DNA of 64,000 bases from Doris montereyensis (taxonomy: Eukaryota; Mollusca; Gastropoda; Nudibranchia; Dorididae), in assembly GCA_037039925.1 (NCBI GenBank), contig JAXRKP010000694.1:86001-150000 (forward strand), given 5' to 3'. A program made the position numbers and the translations under genes. Positions 23,062-35,623 of this stretch are shown piece after piece; position 1 is the first letter of the stretch; the number at the start of each line of letters is the position of its first letter. The notes under the pieces were generated by a model, which did no database searches, had not been told where the DNA came from, and saw only the letters and a list, made by a program, of their open reading frames with translations.

Positions 23062-23165
23062 TCCACCATCGCGGCGACCTCGGGGTGAATTAAGAGGAAA
23101 AAGCAAGATGAAGGATAAGTGAAAAATGAAGGAAAGGAAAGAAGTAAGATCTACCAGCAGCTCCT
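23062..23165 (-). repeat. Dispersed ~100-bp repeat (family R1), minus orientation
   Basis: Contains GCGGCGACCTCGGGGTGAAT, TAAGAGGAAAAAGCAAGATG, and AAGTAGATC-type text ending CTACCAGCAGCTCCTAC. It is the reverse complement of the 12016 copy. Confidence 0.55.
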
Positions 23166-23509
23166 ACTAACCACCCGCATGTGACAAATGTGATTATAAC
23201 AAACAAACAACAAACAACAACCACACCAACCCCAAAGCGAATAGTGAACAAAGCGAACCTCCTCTAAATAAACCCCACGAACATTGGAAAAGGATGCTTT
23301 TAAACTTTTGAACAAAAACGTAGGATAAAGAGACAACACAATGGCATGATCATCATAATACATTATTATTGCCTTTCAACGAAATAACTACTGGCACTGT
23401 AAGTGTAAGTGTAAGTAAGCAATTTTAAAGTATAAAAAAACCCACGCTTACTTGTTATACATATAGTTTTCCAACGTTGCAATGGATAAGCTTAATACAA
23501 TCAAAAGAC

Positions 23510-23838
<329 letters not shown>

Positions 23839-24422
23839 GTAAAACTTGAAAAGGTAAGGGTTTCACAATCATGTTGGCTGGAGATGCTCTTGAGAAAAAA
23901 TAAACATTCTATTCTGTTGTTTTCTTGCTTTTCGTGCTGATTCCACCCCTCCCTTCCTTTCCTTTTCAAGATAATTTGCTTCAACTGTTAATGTTATATA
24001 ATATAGGGTGGTGTTCACAGGTTTCACACCTCCTGACACTGATCCCAACGTCCTGTATTTCAGAAAGTGAAACGACAATGTTCTTCCTTCAAGGACACCT
24101 TCTTTCAACACTCATTTCAACCAACAAAACTTTATAATAAAAAAACAAGAAGTGTTCGTATTCTTAAACTATTGTGTGCACTGTTTTCAAGTCTTTCACT
24201 CAATTCGCAACAAGTTGCTGAAATTTGCACAAAACTAAATACTAGTTTGAATAATTGCTGTTTCCGTCAGCATTTAAATACATTACTCTTTTGTGTTTCC
24301 CTTTTCAACTAGAGCTGTCTATGAAATCATTGAATTCATTATTGTTTCGACACTAAATTCCGGACGTGAATATGAGATTTTATTTTTCACATTCCAAATG
24401 TGGTATGACGTTGTCCCTTCAG

Positions 24423-24491
24423 TGAGCAGAGATTTGTACGTTCAGTGTGTCTCTGTCAATGTCAAGTCTTCACACATGACCAGCAGCTGTA
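24423..24491 (+). CDS. Candidate isolated coding exon (unrecognised)
   Basis: Open segment SRDLYVQCVSVNVKSSHMTS plus SC, between a CCCTTCAG acceptor (to 24422) and a GTAAGT donor (24492). The amino-acid composition looks protein-like and the splice signals are good. I do not recognise it. It could belong with the candidate + strand exons at 25324, 31016 and 38697, whose phases are compatible. Confidence 0.2.
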
Positions 24492-24989
24492 GTAAGTCCT
24501 TATCAAGATCATAGAATCTATATCGTATCAAACTGTTACTTCAAGACATAGACAATGAGCATCCATTTTCTGCCAACAGGTCTGTTTTATAAATATCATG
24601 CTTTGCAAGATTCTTAAAAACCTTTTTTTAATAGATCAAAGTTCAGCTCCAACCTCACAGCTTGAGGATAAAAGGAAACTCAGAGCAAGGGTTTAAAAAT
24701 CCTTTAGTTATTAATATTGATAGACTATGTCATCAATGCCCACAGATTTGCGTGTTATCTTCTAGAAGATAAGTAAATCCAATCAATCAATCAATCAATC
24801 AATAAAAGATTTTAAAAAATCATTACCTGTAAATAAATAAATGAAATAACAAAACAACGACAAATAATTACATAATGAATAAATGAATAAACAAATAAGT
24901 GAATAAAAAGTAAATTAATACATAATAAATACATCAATAAGAAATACGCGTAATCGATCAATGGATCAGTCAATCGGTGACAAACTTAC

Positions 24990-25078
24990 ATGGCAGGTCT
25001 GCTTTTGGTTCCCGAGCACCACCTCTGATGATGCTTTCGAGGGACGAGGCTGACTCCTACATTAATGTCTGAACTTTC
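24990..25078 (-). CDS. Candidate isolated coding exon, minus strand (unrecognised)
   Basis: Flanked on the minus strand by a pyrimidine tract and CTAG acceptor (25081-25079) and a GTAAGT donor (24989). Two frames are open: one gives SSDINVGVSLVPRKHHQRW. The other, if a closer TAG acceptor at 25057 is used, gives ESASSLESIIRGGAREPKAD. I cannot tell which, if either, is used. Confidence 0.2.
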
Positions 25079-25323
25079 CTAGACGGAGAAAAAAAAGGAA
25101 AAAGTCATCGTTACAAAACAAAACAAAACAAACAATAACAGCAGCAACAGCAACAACAACAACAACATCATCATCATCAACAACAACAACAAAACATTAG
25201 ACGTCCATAAATCATGCTTGACCTTTCTGACGACAAGCAAAATCAATACAGAAGTATCACTGTAATAATGTATATCTAGATCTATATAAAGCTGACTCTC
25301 TCTAACTTTGAGCATGGTAACAG

Positions 25324-25355
25324 AATCACTGCATCAGCACCGCCGTCCTTCGCAC
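25324..25355 (+). CDS. Candidate microexon (weak)
   Basis: 32 bp of GC-rich sequence between GGTAACAG and GTAAGCG. It would read SLHQHRRPSH in the phase left by the candidate exon at 24423. Supported only by splice-like ends and base composition. Confidence 0.1.
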
Positions 25356-25585
25356 GTAAGCGTGAAATAGCCTGCTTTGGGTTCTAAGTGTTCGAACTTT
25401 TGGATTAAAACAGTATTTGGATTAATTGCAAAATAATGTTTACCTGCGCTCGATGTATTTTCTAATTGTTGCTTATTCATCTATTTCCTGGAGTATAAAA
25501 TGTGTCATTCAATATAACATAAATATTATCGCAGGATTTTTTGTTGTGTAACACGTACATAGACTTGGACAGAAGAAAGAAAGAC

Positions 25586-25588
<3 letters not shown>

Positions 25589-25673
<85 letters not shown>
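25589..25673. repeat. (TA)n microsatellite followed by GGA-rich purine tract
   Basis: About 42 TA units, then a G/A-rich stretch (25674-25760, GGAGGGA-type units) and a short (GT)n at 25761-25777. Confidence 0.95.
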
Positions 25674-25678
<5 letters not shown>

Positions 25679-26258
25679 GAGAGGAGGGAGGAGGGAGGGA
25701 AGGAGGGAGGGAGGGAAGGAGGGAGGGAGAGGAGGAGAGACAAAGGGAAGGAGGAAGGGAGTGTGTGTGTGTGTGTGAGTCTTTGTGTGATTATGTAATC
25801 ATGAGGCATTCAGTATGACGTATGTGTTTTTCTTTTCTTTCTTTCTGAGAGAGAGAGAAAGAGAGGTCGACAATCCAACCACGTATTGAGACTGAGAGAG
25901 TGAAAGGATCGGTCCCCTTTGTTTCCACGTCATTTTCTATGGTCAACTCAAGCGACATCGGACGCGCTGGCAGTATTGAGAGGGTGGAGAGAGAGAGAGA
26001 GTGGAAAGAAAGTAATAGGAAACTACCGATTAATTTTTCAAAGAAGACGTTTTTACACCTATCAATTCTTTAAACAGCCTTTCTTTATCTCCCAGGACCA
26101 TCATCTCTCTCAACATCATTGGGTTATAGTGAACTGAAAAGGAGGAACAATCTTGGTTTGAATGGATAAAAGAGAGTCTCAAAGTTATTGAAATCTTTTT
26201 AAAGAATGGGGATCATCATTGCATAATCTTGTCGAAGGTGACGAATAAAGGACATGGA

Positions 26259-26294
26259 ATCACCATCAACCACCACCACCACCACTACCACCAT

Positions 26295-26328
<34 letters not shown>

Positions 26329-26347
26329 CTCATCGTCATCGTCATCA
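26259..26347. repeat. (CAC)n / (CAT)n triplet repeat next to LINE copy B
   Basis: CACCAC units grade into CATCAT and CGTCAT units. They end 15 bp before the left target duplication of LINE copy B. Confidence 0.9.
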
Positions 26348-26370
26348 ATAGTAGCAAATGTATCAACTAT

Positions 26371-29300
26371 TCTGGCAGTGGACAGGTAACACCTGTACGG
26401 GGAATAGATGATCCGCCTCTTCTGAGTCTCCTGCTGCCTTGCAGGCAGATCTTGGTCGACCAAAGGCTAAGGGACTTAACCTGACAGAAAACAATTTGCT
26501 GCCTTGCGGGCGGTCTTGAATGACCAAAAGGCTAAGGGAGTTAACCTGACCTAAAAGAACAAGGCCTGTTAGGAGGCCTCAATGTGGCAGCCCACCATCT
26601 ACCTAGGGTACAGTGGGCTAATCCTGCTTATCCAAAACAACCTGATTCAGAAGAAGTAATAGGAATATAACTGGCTTGATCTTTCGAAGACGAACTTGGA
26701 AACGGACACAGACTGTGATTTTGGAACATGGAACGTTAGGGTAATAAACGGAAAAGAGTTAGAATTAGTTTAAGAAATAGAAAAATTCAAAGTAGATATT
26801 TTGGCCATTACAGAAACAAAGAAAAAAGGACAAGGAATAGAAAATGTAGGACCGAATCATATTTTAATCTTCTCAAGAGTACATGTCAAAGATAGAGCTA
26901 GAGTAGGAGTAGGCCTCCTAGTGCATAAAAGGCATGAACAACTACTAGACAATTGGAAATTTATAAGCCCACGGTTATTAGAGGTAAATATTAAACCAAA
27001 AGGAAAGAAAATTAAATTATTAATAGCTTATCAACCAAATGAAGACACAACTAAAGAAGAAAAAGATAATTTCGAAAACAATTTACAAATAGCTGCAGAG
27101 CATCTTAAATCCAAACAGGAACTAATGCTTTTATGAGATTTAAACGCTAGAGTAAAAGGCAAACATATAGAAACATCAGAAGGAGTAATAGGTAAAGAAG
27201 GAGAGACAACAATTTCTCCAAATGGAGAGAGACTAATATATTTTTGCCTAAAGAATAACATGAAAATAGCTAACACCTTTTTTCTCATAAAGATATCCAT
27301 AAAATGTACAAGAGTAAATGAAGACAGGTGGAAAAAATCAATGATAGACTACATAATAGTTAGCAGTTCCTTTTTTACAGTACAATGGATGCAAGAATAA
27401 GCAGAATGATAGTACAAATATTTAGTGATCATCACTTAGTGATAGCCAATATGAAGAATTAACTGAAGAAAAAAAATGAAAGAGAAGAAAGCTACTAAAC
27501 TCAAAATAGGAGGAACTAAATAAACCAGTAGTAAAACAGATATACCAATCTAGGATACAAAGATTTATCAGTGAAAGACAGATGGATCTGAATGATAGCA
27601 CAATAGAAGAAAAGTGGCAGATGTATAAAGAAACGCCCCCCAGTTGTCCTGAAGAGGTATGTGGTAGAAAACAAATTAAAGGAACAAAAAGAACAGCATG
27701 GTGGAGTGAGAATGTCAAGACTAAGATCAAAGAAAAAAAGGATGCCTGGAAGAAATACTTGCAAAGAAAGGCCAGATGATAGGATAGACTACGTGAAGAA
27801 AAAAAAGGAGAACTATCGCCAAAGAGGAAATTAGGAAAGCAAAACAGGAACAATGCGAAGAGTTTGGACAAAGACTTCAAGAAAGCTATCAAGGAAATCA
27901 AAAGCTGTTCTGAGGAGGGGGGGCAATGAAGAGCATGAGAAAAACCAAAGCAGGCCCAATAAAGACAAATTAAGAATGCCAAAGGAGAAATAATGAAAGA
28001 AGACAGCAAAATCCATGGAAACACTGAGAAAACTTTGCTCAATTACATAATCCAGCAGAATGGAAGTCCAAACAAAGGTGCCAAGATCAATTAGTAAGAG
28101 TAACAAGTAATCCAATACATAAGACGGCTGAACTATGTAGATATCTCAATGGAAGAAATCCAAAATCCAATAGAAAAGTGAAATTGGAAAAGTATGGGAG
28201 CAGATAAAGTTTATCTAGAAATGATTACTAAAGGAAGAGAGTAGAGGAAACTCTACATGCAATATGTCAACAATCATGGAAGTCCAAACAGGTGCCAGAC
28301 GACTGCAAAAAGCGAACGAAGTACCGATACAAGAAAGGATCAACTATGGAATGCTCAAACTGTAGAGGATATCACTACTAGCGGTCCAGGAAAAGTATAT
28401 CCAGGGTACTGGAAATGAGACTAAGATAAAGAGTGACTTGAAGAGCATGAGTTTTATTGACGTATAGAAAAATTCGCTTGAGAAAACATTGATTTGGACA
28501 CTGTGAGGACGGAAAAGACATTTGACCTATGAGGACATATCCAGTCCTTAAAGAACACAATGTCAAGCAAAATTTAATAGAAGCCATTAAAAGCAAGATA
28601 AACCAACATATGCAGTGAGAGTAGCTGAAACATTTCTGAAGAATTTTACTTTAGATATAGGGGTAAGACAGAGTTGTGTATAAGTCCTCTTTTCTTTATC
28701 ACATTTATGGATTCAGTCGCAAAGCAGCATCCTCAAAAATGAAAAAATGAATGTAGGTGTGGAAGCTCAAACAGTAAATGGGATCAATGCTTTCATTTGT
28801 CGATGATTTAGTTCTGTTTGGAAAATCAGAAAGTGGCCTTCAGTCGAGTATCAACATTATGACCAATGAACTAAATAAAGAGGAATGAGAGTAAATGCAA
28901 AGAAAACCAAAGCTAAACACCAAATCTTAAGTTGGGCATAGAGTTTTTGGAACAAGTTCAAAGCTACAATTACTTTTGGAGTAATGATTAACTCAAGAGG
29001 GAAACTAAGAGAAGGAATCACAGAGAATCAAAAGATGACAAGTGCAATATATAAACCATATAGAAAGGCATTTGTAGGTAAGCAAGAATTATCAACAAAC
29101 CAAATGGCAGTATACAATACAGTTTATTGTCCTACTTTCCTCTAGTTGAGCTTAGACAGTAGAGAATACAGTAGAGTACAGGCAACTGAAATGAAATATC
29201 TAAGAGAGTAGTAGGAAAACTAAAAGAGACAAAATCAGAAACACAACAATAAGAGATCAAACCAAAACAGACGGCATAAAAACTAAAGATAGAAACAAAT

Positions 29301-29562
29301 CAATTGAGATGGTCGGTAAAGAGAATGAATGACAATAGAATAGCTAAATCAGTATACAGTGCTAAAGTCAAGGTAAAGACTAAAAGTACAGACCTCGGAG
29401 AAAAGGGAAGAAGATATAAAAGAGGCACTGAGGCATAGGGAAATTAAACATTTTTGGAAGGAAACAGAAAATGCCAGGACAGGGCATCCTAGAGAAAGAT
29501 CATCTTGGGCATCTGAACTCATACACCGAAAGGTAGAATGGAAACTGATAAAGAAAGAAAGC
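26371..29562 (+). mobile_element. RTE-like LINE copy B (full length, heavily degraded)
   Basis: Flanked by a 9-bp duplication, ATCAACTAT (26362-26370 and 29563-29571). The 5' end reads TCTGGCAGTGGACAGG and the 3' tail is GATAAAGAAAGAAAGC. It has the same gene order as copy A: two 5' monomers, endonuclease (AITETKKKGQG, GVGLLVHKRHEQ), reverse transcriptase remnants and a C-terminal region. It is about 200 bp shorter than A through many small deletions, especially at 28100-28700, and is the most decayed of the four. Confidence 0.8.
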
Positions 29563-29600
29563 ATCAACTATCATTAAAGCCCTATTTGATAAAAGATGTG

Positions 29601-29890
29601 GCATCGGTCGGTGGCCGAGCGGTTAGGCTGTTGGACTGGAGATCATGAGGTCCTGGTACGAATCCTAGCAAAGCTAGGTCCGACGTTGCATTCCTTTGGG
29701 AAATACATTTAACACGCACTCCCCCCCCCCACTCTACCCGGTACAAATGAGTACAAGCACTAGCTTGGGAGTAAAAGTCTGCGTCAGACTAGCGTCGTGA
29801 CCAGTTGATGATTACCATCACCTGTTCCTCTTCACGTTATTGAAACAGGATAAGTTCCGACTCAATGTGCCGTAACGACCTCAAAAGAAC
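29601..29890 (+). mobile_element. tRNA-derived SINE-like element, copy 1
   Basis: The head reads TGGCCGAGCGGTTAGGCTG (A box) and GGTACGAATCC (B box), like tRNA-Leu/Ser. The body is TCCGACGTTGCATTCCTTTG, GGAAATACATTTAACACGCA, then GGTACAAATGAGTACAAGCA and CTAGCTTGGGAG. Related bodies occur at 46808-47040 and 48902-49065, so this is a family. It starts about 30 bp after LINE copy B. Confidence 0.7.
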
Positions 29891-29944
29891 TTTCTTTTTA
29901 CTTTATTTGAACAAAGACAAGACTAGTACAGACAAAACTATCTT

Positions 29945-30005
29945 TGGGTACCAGACAGAATCGAACCCACGCTCCCCGCGTCGACGGGCCTCCATTGCCT
30001 CACCA
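29945..30005 (-). repeat. tRNA-like fragment, minus strand
   Basis: The complement reads GGTGAGGCAATGGAGG ... GTGGGTTCGATTCTGTCTGG, with a good B box (GGTTCGATTC). No complete cloverleaf was found, so this is probably a SINE head or tRNA remnant. Confidence 0.3.
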
Positions 30006-30149
30006 TGAAAAAAAGAGCACACTATGTTAACTATGCTCCTTCTGATTGTGTCACGTGAAACTCCGGTTTCTCTACCAAATAAAGGGTTTGGTTCGTTTCT
30101 TCAGTCTTCAGGATTGGGCACAATCGTCTCCATCAACATCTATTATGTA

Positions 30150-30396
30150 TCAATATCTAAAAGTTGGGGAATCAAAAGGGTGAGTGTGGAGCGCCCCACC
30201 AGAACACTGAGCATATTCTCCAACAGTGTCCGCTCCACACATCAGAGAGAACAGCGATATGGCCGGGCGAGGCACCTCTGGAAGAAAAGATCTACGGCCC
30301 TATGGAGAGTCTGCAAAAGACTATGCACTTCATGAAGACAATCCGCATCCTGATCTGACCCTCTGGCAGAGAGATCGAAGAAGAAGAAGTTCTTTT
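30150..30396 (+). mobile_element. 3' end fragment of another non-LTR retrotransposon
   Basis: Encodes CGAPHQNTEHILQQCPLHTS, then ERTAIWP, LEEKIYGPMESLQKTMHFMK. This is the conserved C-terminal motif C....QT.EH(I/L)LQ.CPL....R...WP...L..KL.G....L..T..F seen after the RNase H region of many invertebrate LINEs. It ends in a GAAGAAGAAG tail at 30377-30389, marking the 3' end; the 5' part is absent. Confidence 0.65.
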
Positions 30397-30497
30397 TTTC
30401 CTTCTTTGTGGTATGTTTTGTTTGTTTGTTGCAGTTCTATGAGCAATCGTATGAACAAGATAATAAATCACATCTAAAGTAGCACACACGCACACGT

Positions 30498-30499
<2 letters not shown>

Positions 30500-30530
<31 letters not shown>

Positions 30531-30754
30531 ACGAGAGTAAAATATATAGGTACAAGTATGATGTACCGTAGTACATTCACAACTTTTGTCATGATGCTAT
30601 TGCTGCTATTGGTGACGATAATGATGCTGATAATGGTGATGGTGATGGTGATGGTAATGGTGATAGTGATGGTGATGGTGATGATGATGGTGATGATGAT
30701 GATGATGATGGTGATGGTGATGGTGATGGTAATGGTGATGGTGATGATGATGAT

Positions 30755-30795
<41 letters not shown>

Positions 30796-30990
30796 TGATG
30801 ATGATGATGATGATGATAATGATGATGATACGACCATGGTCACGGAATGGAAATGATGACGACAACGATGAGGAAGATTATGGAGTGATAATGCCTTATT
30901 TGATTATGTCGGTGGCGATGGTAATGATGATGAAGATGATAACGATGATGATAATAATTATGGTGATGATGATGATGACGATTCAAACCA
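30500..30990. repeat. (CA)n and GAT/GGTGAT triplet and hexamer array
   Basis: A (CA)n run at 30502-30531 is followed by ATGGTGATGGTGATG and GATGACGATGACG arrays (about 30618-30830) and looser GAT-rich sequence to 30990. Poly-Met/Val, poly-Ile/Thr and poly-Ser frames here are repeat artefacts. Confidence 0.9.
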
Positions 30991-31015
30991 TTGTTCTTAT
31001 GTTCCTGTTCTTCAG

Positions 31016-31144
31016 GAGATGCATCAAATCAAGCAGGTGTGTCGTGCATTGCAGGAAATCCACAAATTCCAGGTAGAGTTTGGTCATCAAGTCCCTAACA
31101 CACAAACGTTGAAGGAAAGAGGAAATAATTTCATGGTCAAATAA
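31016..31144 (+). CDS. Candidate coding exon, unrecognised helical sequence
   Basis: A strong pyrimidine tract and acceptor (TTCCTGTTCTTCAG, to 31015) precede an open frame EMHQIKQVCRALQEIHKFQ. The frame either splices at CAG|GTAGAG (31072) or continues VEFGHQVPNTQTLKERGNNF to a TAA at 31142-31144. The first part looks like an amphipathic helix. Phase 0 at both ends would allow joining to the candidate at 38697. I do not recognise the protein. Confidence 0.3.
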   Translation, partial: EMHQIKQVCRALQEIHKFQVEFGHQVPNTQTLKERGNNFMVK

Positions 31145-31632
31145 ACCGATGACGCGTTGGGGTAGCGAAATAAATACAACGGTAGGAAGAGTTTACTCTG
31201 AAAACTATCATCAAAAGGCCTGAGTTACATATACAATTAATTACATTACGTCGCCATCTGTTTGTCATACTCCCTCCCATGCGCCCCCCTCCCAAGTTGT
31301 TTAAATTAATTATACAAAACACTACAATATGCATGTATTAATTTCTTTTTAAAAACGAAAAAAATCTACAGGGTATTTACGTAATTAATAGGAGATATTC
31401 TACATTGAAATTTCAAAAGGTGCCTTGAAAATCAAGTAATTTCAATACTTTCATAAAACATAATTGATGGAAAAGCTTGTCCGCCATCAACATTGCCTTT
31501 TTGTTTTTTAGTTGGTTTGGGGTTTTGTTACTCTTCTTCTTCTACTTCTTTTTCAAATCTGTGAACCCCCCGCCCCCCCCGTTTTGGAGGGTCAATACAC
31601 AGTTACGTCTTTTATTGTTCTAATAAGTTGAC

Positions 31633-31955
31633 AGTAGTCTCCTAAAATGTTAGTAGTCTCCTAAAATGTTAGTAGTCTCCTAAAATGTTAGTAGTCTCCT
31701 AAAATGTTTTGTTAGTAGTCTCCTAAAATGGTCTCCTAAAATGTTAGTAGTCTCCTAAAATGTTACTCCCTAAAATGTTAGTAGTCTTTGTTAGTTGTCC
31801 TAAAATGTTAGTAGTCTCCTAGTTGACTCCTAAAATGTTAGTCTCCTAAAATGTTAGTAGTCTCCTAAAATGTTAGTAGTCTCCTAAAATGATAGTAGTC
31901 TCCTAAAATGTTAGTAGTCTCCTAAAATGTTAGTAGTCTCCTAAAATGTTAGTAG
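31633..31955. repeat. 19-bp minisatellite, TTAGTAGTCTCCTAAAATG
   Basis: About 17 units, mostly exact, with a few truncated or rearranged ones near 31700-31840. Confidence 0.95.
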
Positions 31956-32321
31956 AATCGGTAGCATCTTGGCTGAGAGAGTTCCAGGTACGGGTGGCGG
32001 ATGGGAAAAAAACGAGTGTGGATGGGCGTCGACTTGGGATTTTTGGAATCGTCAGTTTTGTTGTTGTGGCCTCTTGTATGTCTCTGGTGGTTGTTTATTG
32101 CGTGGGGCAGATATATGGTCATGATGTTGTTGGTTATTTTGAACGTGACTGTGGCCTTTGCTCTTATTCTTCTCACAGCCATCGGTTCGAGGCCGAGTTT
32201 ATTCACAAGGTGTCGATGTGTCGATGTGTCGATGTGTCGTGAGCGGTTGGCAGAGATGCGTTTTACTGTTCTACCCTGGAGGTACGATTTCCCTGTGTTT
32301 CCCAGCATATTTTCTTGTTTG

Positions 32322-35300
32322 CCGGGCAGGGGAGAGGTAAGCCCCTGTACGGGAGTAGATGATCCCGCTCTCCACGAGTCTCCTGCTGCCTTGCAGGCGG
32401 CCCCTGTTGGCCAGAGGCTAAGGGAATTAAGCCTGACAGAAAACAACCTGCTGCCTTGCAGGCCAGTCCTGAATGACTAAAGGCTAAGGGAGTTAACCCT
32501 GACAGAAAATAACAAGGTCCGGTAGGGGGCCTCAAGGTGGCAGCCCCACCATCTACTTAGGGTACAGAGGGCTAATCCCCTACTTATCCAAAACAACCTG
32601 ATTCAAAGTAATAATATATACAATGATATACCCGGCTTGAAATTTCGAAGACGACTCTGGAAAAAAACACGGACTGTGATTTTTGGAACATGGACTGTTA
32701 GGGCAATTAATGGAAAGGAATTAGAATTAGCTGAAGAAATGGAAAAATTCAAAGTAGACATTTTGGCTATAACAGAAACAAAGAAAAAGGACAAGGAATA
32801 GAAAACGTAGAACCAAATTATACTTTAATCTTCTCAGGAGTAGATATCAAAGATAGAGCTAGAGCAGGAGTAGGCCTCCTAATGCATAAAAGGCAAGAAA
32901 AAAGCTACTAGAATGTTGGAAATTTGTAAGCCCACGGCTATTAGAGGTAAATATTAAACCAAAAGGAAGAGAAATTAAATTATTAATAGCTTTTGGACCA
33001 AACGAAGATGCCACTAAAGAAGAAAAAGATATCTTCGAAAATGATTTACAAATAGCTGCAGAGAATCTCAAACTCAAATAGGAACTAATGGTTTTAGGAG
33101 ATTTAAACGCTAGAGTAGGCAACAATATAGAAACATCAGGAGGAGTAATAGGTAAAGAAGGAGAGACAACAACTTCTCCAAATGGAGAGAGATTAATAGA
33201 TTTTTGCCTAAAGAATAACATGAAAATAGCTAACACATTTTTTCCTCATAAAGATATCCACAAATATACAAGAGTAAATGAAGACAGATGTGAAAAGTCA
33301 ATGATAGACTACATAATAGTTAGCAGCTCCCTTTTTTACAGTACAATGGATGCTAGAGTAAGCAGAAGAGCTGAAATATTTAGTGATCATCACCTAGTGA
33401 TAGCCAAAATGAGATTATTAACTGAAGAAAACAAACAGAAAAGAAAGAGAAGAAAGCTACTAAACTCAAAATAGAAGAACTAAATAAACCAATAGTAAAA
33501 CAAATGTACCAATCCAGGATAAAAAGATCTATCAGTGAAAGGCAGATGGATCTGAAGTAAAGCACAATAGGAGAAAAGTGGCAAATATATAAAGAAACAC
33601 TCCTCAGTTGTACTGAAGAGGTCTGTGGTAGGAAACAAATTAAAGGAGATAGGAAAAGAACATCATGTTGGAATGAGAATGTCAAGACTAAGATCAAAGA
33701 AAAAGAAAGATGCCTGGAAGAAATACTTGCAAACAAAGAGACCAGAGGATAGGATAGATTACGTGAATAAAAGAACTATCGCGAAAGAGGAAGTTAGGAA
33801 AGCAAAACAGGAACAGTGGAAAGAGTTTGGACAAAGACTTCAAGAAAGCTATCAAGGAAATCAAAAGCTGTTCTGGGGAGCAATGAAGAGCATGAGTAAG
33901 ACCAAAGCATGCCCAATACGGCAAATTAAGAACGCCAAAGGAGAAAAAATGAAAGGAGACAGCGAAATCATGGAAACGTGGAGTTTTTTCAACAATTACA
34001 TAATCCCTCCAGAGCATATGATACAAGGAGCACATATCAATTATTAAGAGTAACAAGTAATCGAGATGGGACAGCTGAAGATGTAGATATCTCAATGGAA
34101 GAAATCCAAAATCCAATAGAAAAGTGAAATTAGGAAAAGCCCCATGAGTCAAGTTCATCCAAAATCCAGGGAGAGAGAGGCAGACAGACTGCAATATGTC
34201 AAGAAGCATGGAAGTCCAAACAGGTGCCAGACGACTGCAAAAAGGGAACGGAGTACCAATACATAAGAAAGGATCAACTATGGAGTGCTCAAACTATAGA
34301 GGGATATCACTACTTAGCATACCAGGAAAAGTGCATGCCAGGATTCTGGAAATGAGACTAAGGAAAAGAGTAGAGGATCAGATTGAAGAACACCAGACTG
34401 GATTTAGACCAGGAAGAAGTGTACAAGATCACATGTTTACAATTAGACAAATAATAGAAAAATTCCTTGAGATAAACATTGACTTGTACCTGTGTTTTAT
34501 TGACTTAGAAAAGGCATTTGACACTGTGAGGAGGGACGAACTATGGCATTCTTTAAAAGAACACAATGTAGAGCAAAATTTAATAGAAGCCATTAAAAGT
34601 TTTTACAATAAACCAACATGTGCAGTGAGAGTAGCTGGAAACATATCTGTAGAATTTGATGTAGATATAGGAGTAAGACAGGGTTGTATCCTAAGTCCTC
34701 TTTTGTTTATCACATTTATGGATTCAGTCGCAAAGGCATCTTCAAACATGAAGACAGTGAATGTAAGAATGTGGAAGTTCAAACCAGTAAATGTATCAAT
34801 GCTTTCATTTGTCGATGATTTAGTTCTGTTTGGAAAATCAGAAAGGTACATCCAGTTAAATATCAACATAATGAATAATGAATTAAATAAAAGAGAATGA
34901 GAGTAAATGCAAAGAAAAACAAAAACAATGCTAGTAACTAGGGAAGCTAAAACACAGAATCTTAAATTAGGCAGGGAGAATTTAGAACAAGTTCAAAGCT
35001 ACAATTACTTAGGAGTAATGATTAACTCAGAGGGAAAACTAAGAGAAGAAATCAGCCAGAGAATCAAAAAGGCAAGTGCAATATATAACCATATAGGAAA
35101 GGCATTTGTAGGTAAACAAGAATTGTCAACAAAAAACCAAAATGGCAGTATACAACACAGTTTATTGTCCTACTCTCCTCTATGGCAGTGAAACCTGGAC
35201 CTTAGACAGTAGTGAATACAGTAGAGTGCAGGCAGCTGAAATGAAATATCTAAGAAGAGTAGTAGGGAAAACTAAAAGAGACAAAATCAGAAACACAACA

Positions 35301-35623
35301 ATAAGAGATCAAACCAAAGCAGATGGCATAAAAACTAAGATAGAAATGAATCAACTGAGATGGTTTGGGCATGTTAACAGAATGAATGACAATAGAATAG
35401 CTAAATCAGTATACAGTGCTAAAACTCAAGGTAAAAGACCAAAAGGCAGACCTCGGAGAAAGTGGGAAGAAGATATAAAAAAGGCATTAACGCAAAGAAA
35501 TTTAACTTTCACGGAAGGAAACAGAAATGTCAGGACAGGGCAGCCTGGAGAAATATCATTTCGGGCATCTAACCCCATACACCGGATGGTAGAATGGGAG
35601 CTGATAAAGAAAGAAAGAAATTG
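32322..35623 (+). mobile_element. RTE-like LINE copy C (full length, young)
   Basis: Flanked by an 8-bp duplication, CTTGTTTG (32314-32321 and 35624-35631). The 5' end is CCGGGCAGGGGAGAGG and the 3' tail is GATAAAGAAAGAAAGAAATTG. It has two 5' monomers, an endonuclease ([24 protein letters not shown]), a reverse transcriptase and a C-terminal [10 protein letters not shown] / GRPRRKWEEDI region. Protein-level similarity to copy D is very high and breaks are few, indicating recent insertion. Confidence 0.88.
34196..34900 (+). pseudogene. Reverse transcriptase ORF segment of LINE copy C
   Basis: 234 open codons covering most of the RT domain: [58 protein letters not shown] (first catalytic Asp), GVRQGCILSPLLF and SFVDDLVLFG. 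The last is the catalytic box, with VDD in place of ADD. A 1-bp frame change at about 34897 moves the thumb and C-terminal region to the next frame (34907-35191, then 35142-35741). Confidence 0.85.

Noticed and set aside
27422..28042. Hydrophobic minus-strand ORF, and similar ones at 33694-34209 and 43007-43522, resembling membrane proteins
   Set aside because: They are antisense shadows of the A-rich LINE coding strand; the same antisense frame recurs in each copy.
29601..29680. Functional tRNA gene (Leu or Ser type)
   Set aside because: A and B boxes are good, but no full cloverleaf or acceptor stem is evident and the sequence continues into a SINE body shared with two other loci.
30437..31076. 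Poly-Met/Val, poly-Ile/Thr and poly-Ser open frames
   Set aside because: All follow from GAT/GGTGAT triplet and hexamer repeats in three frames.
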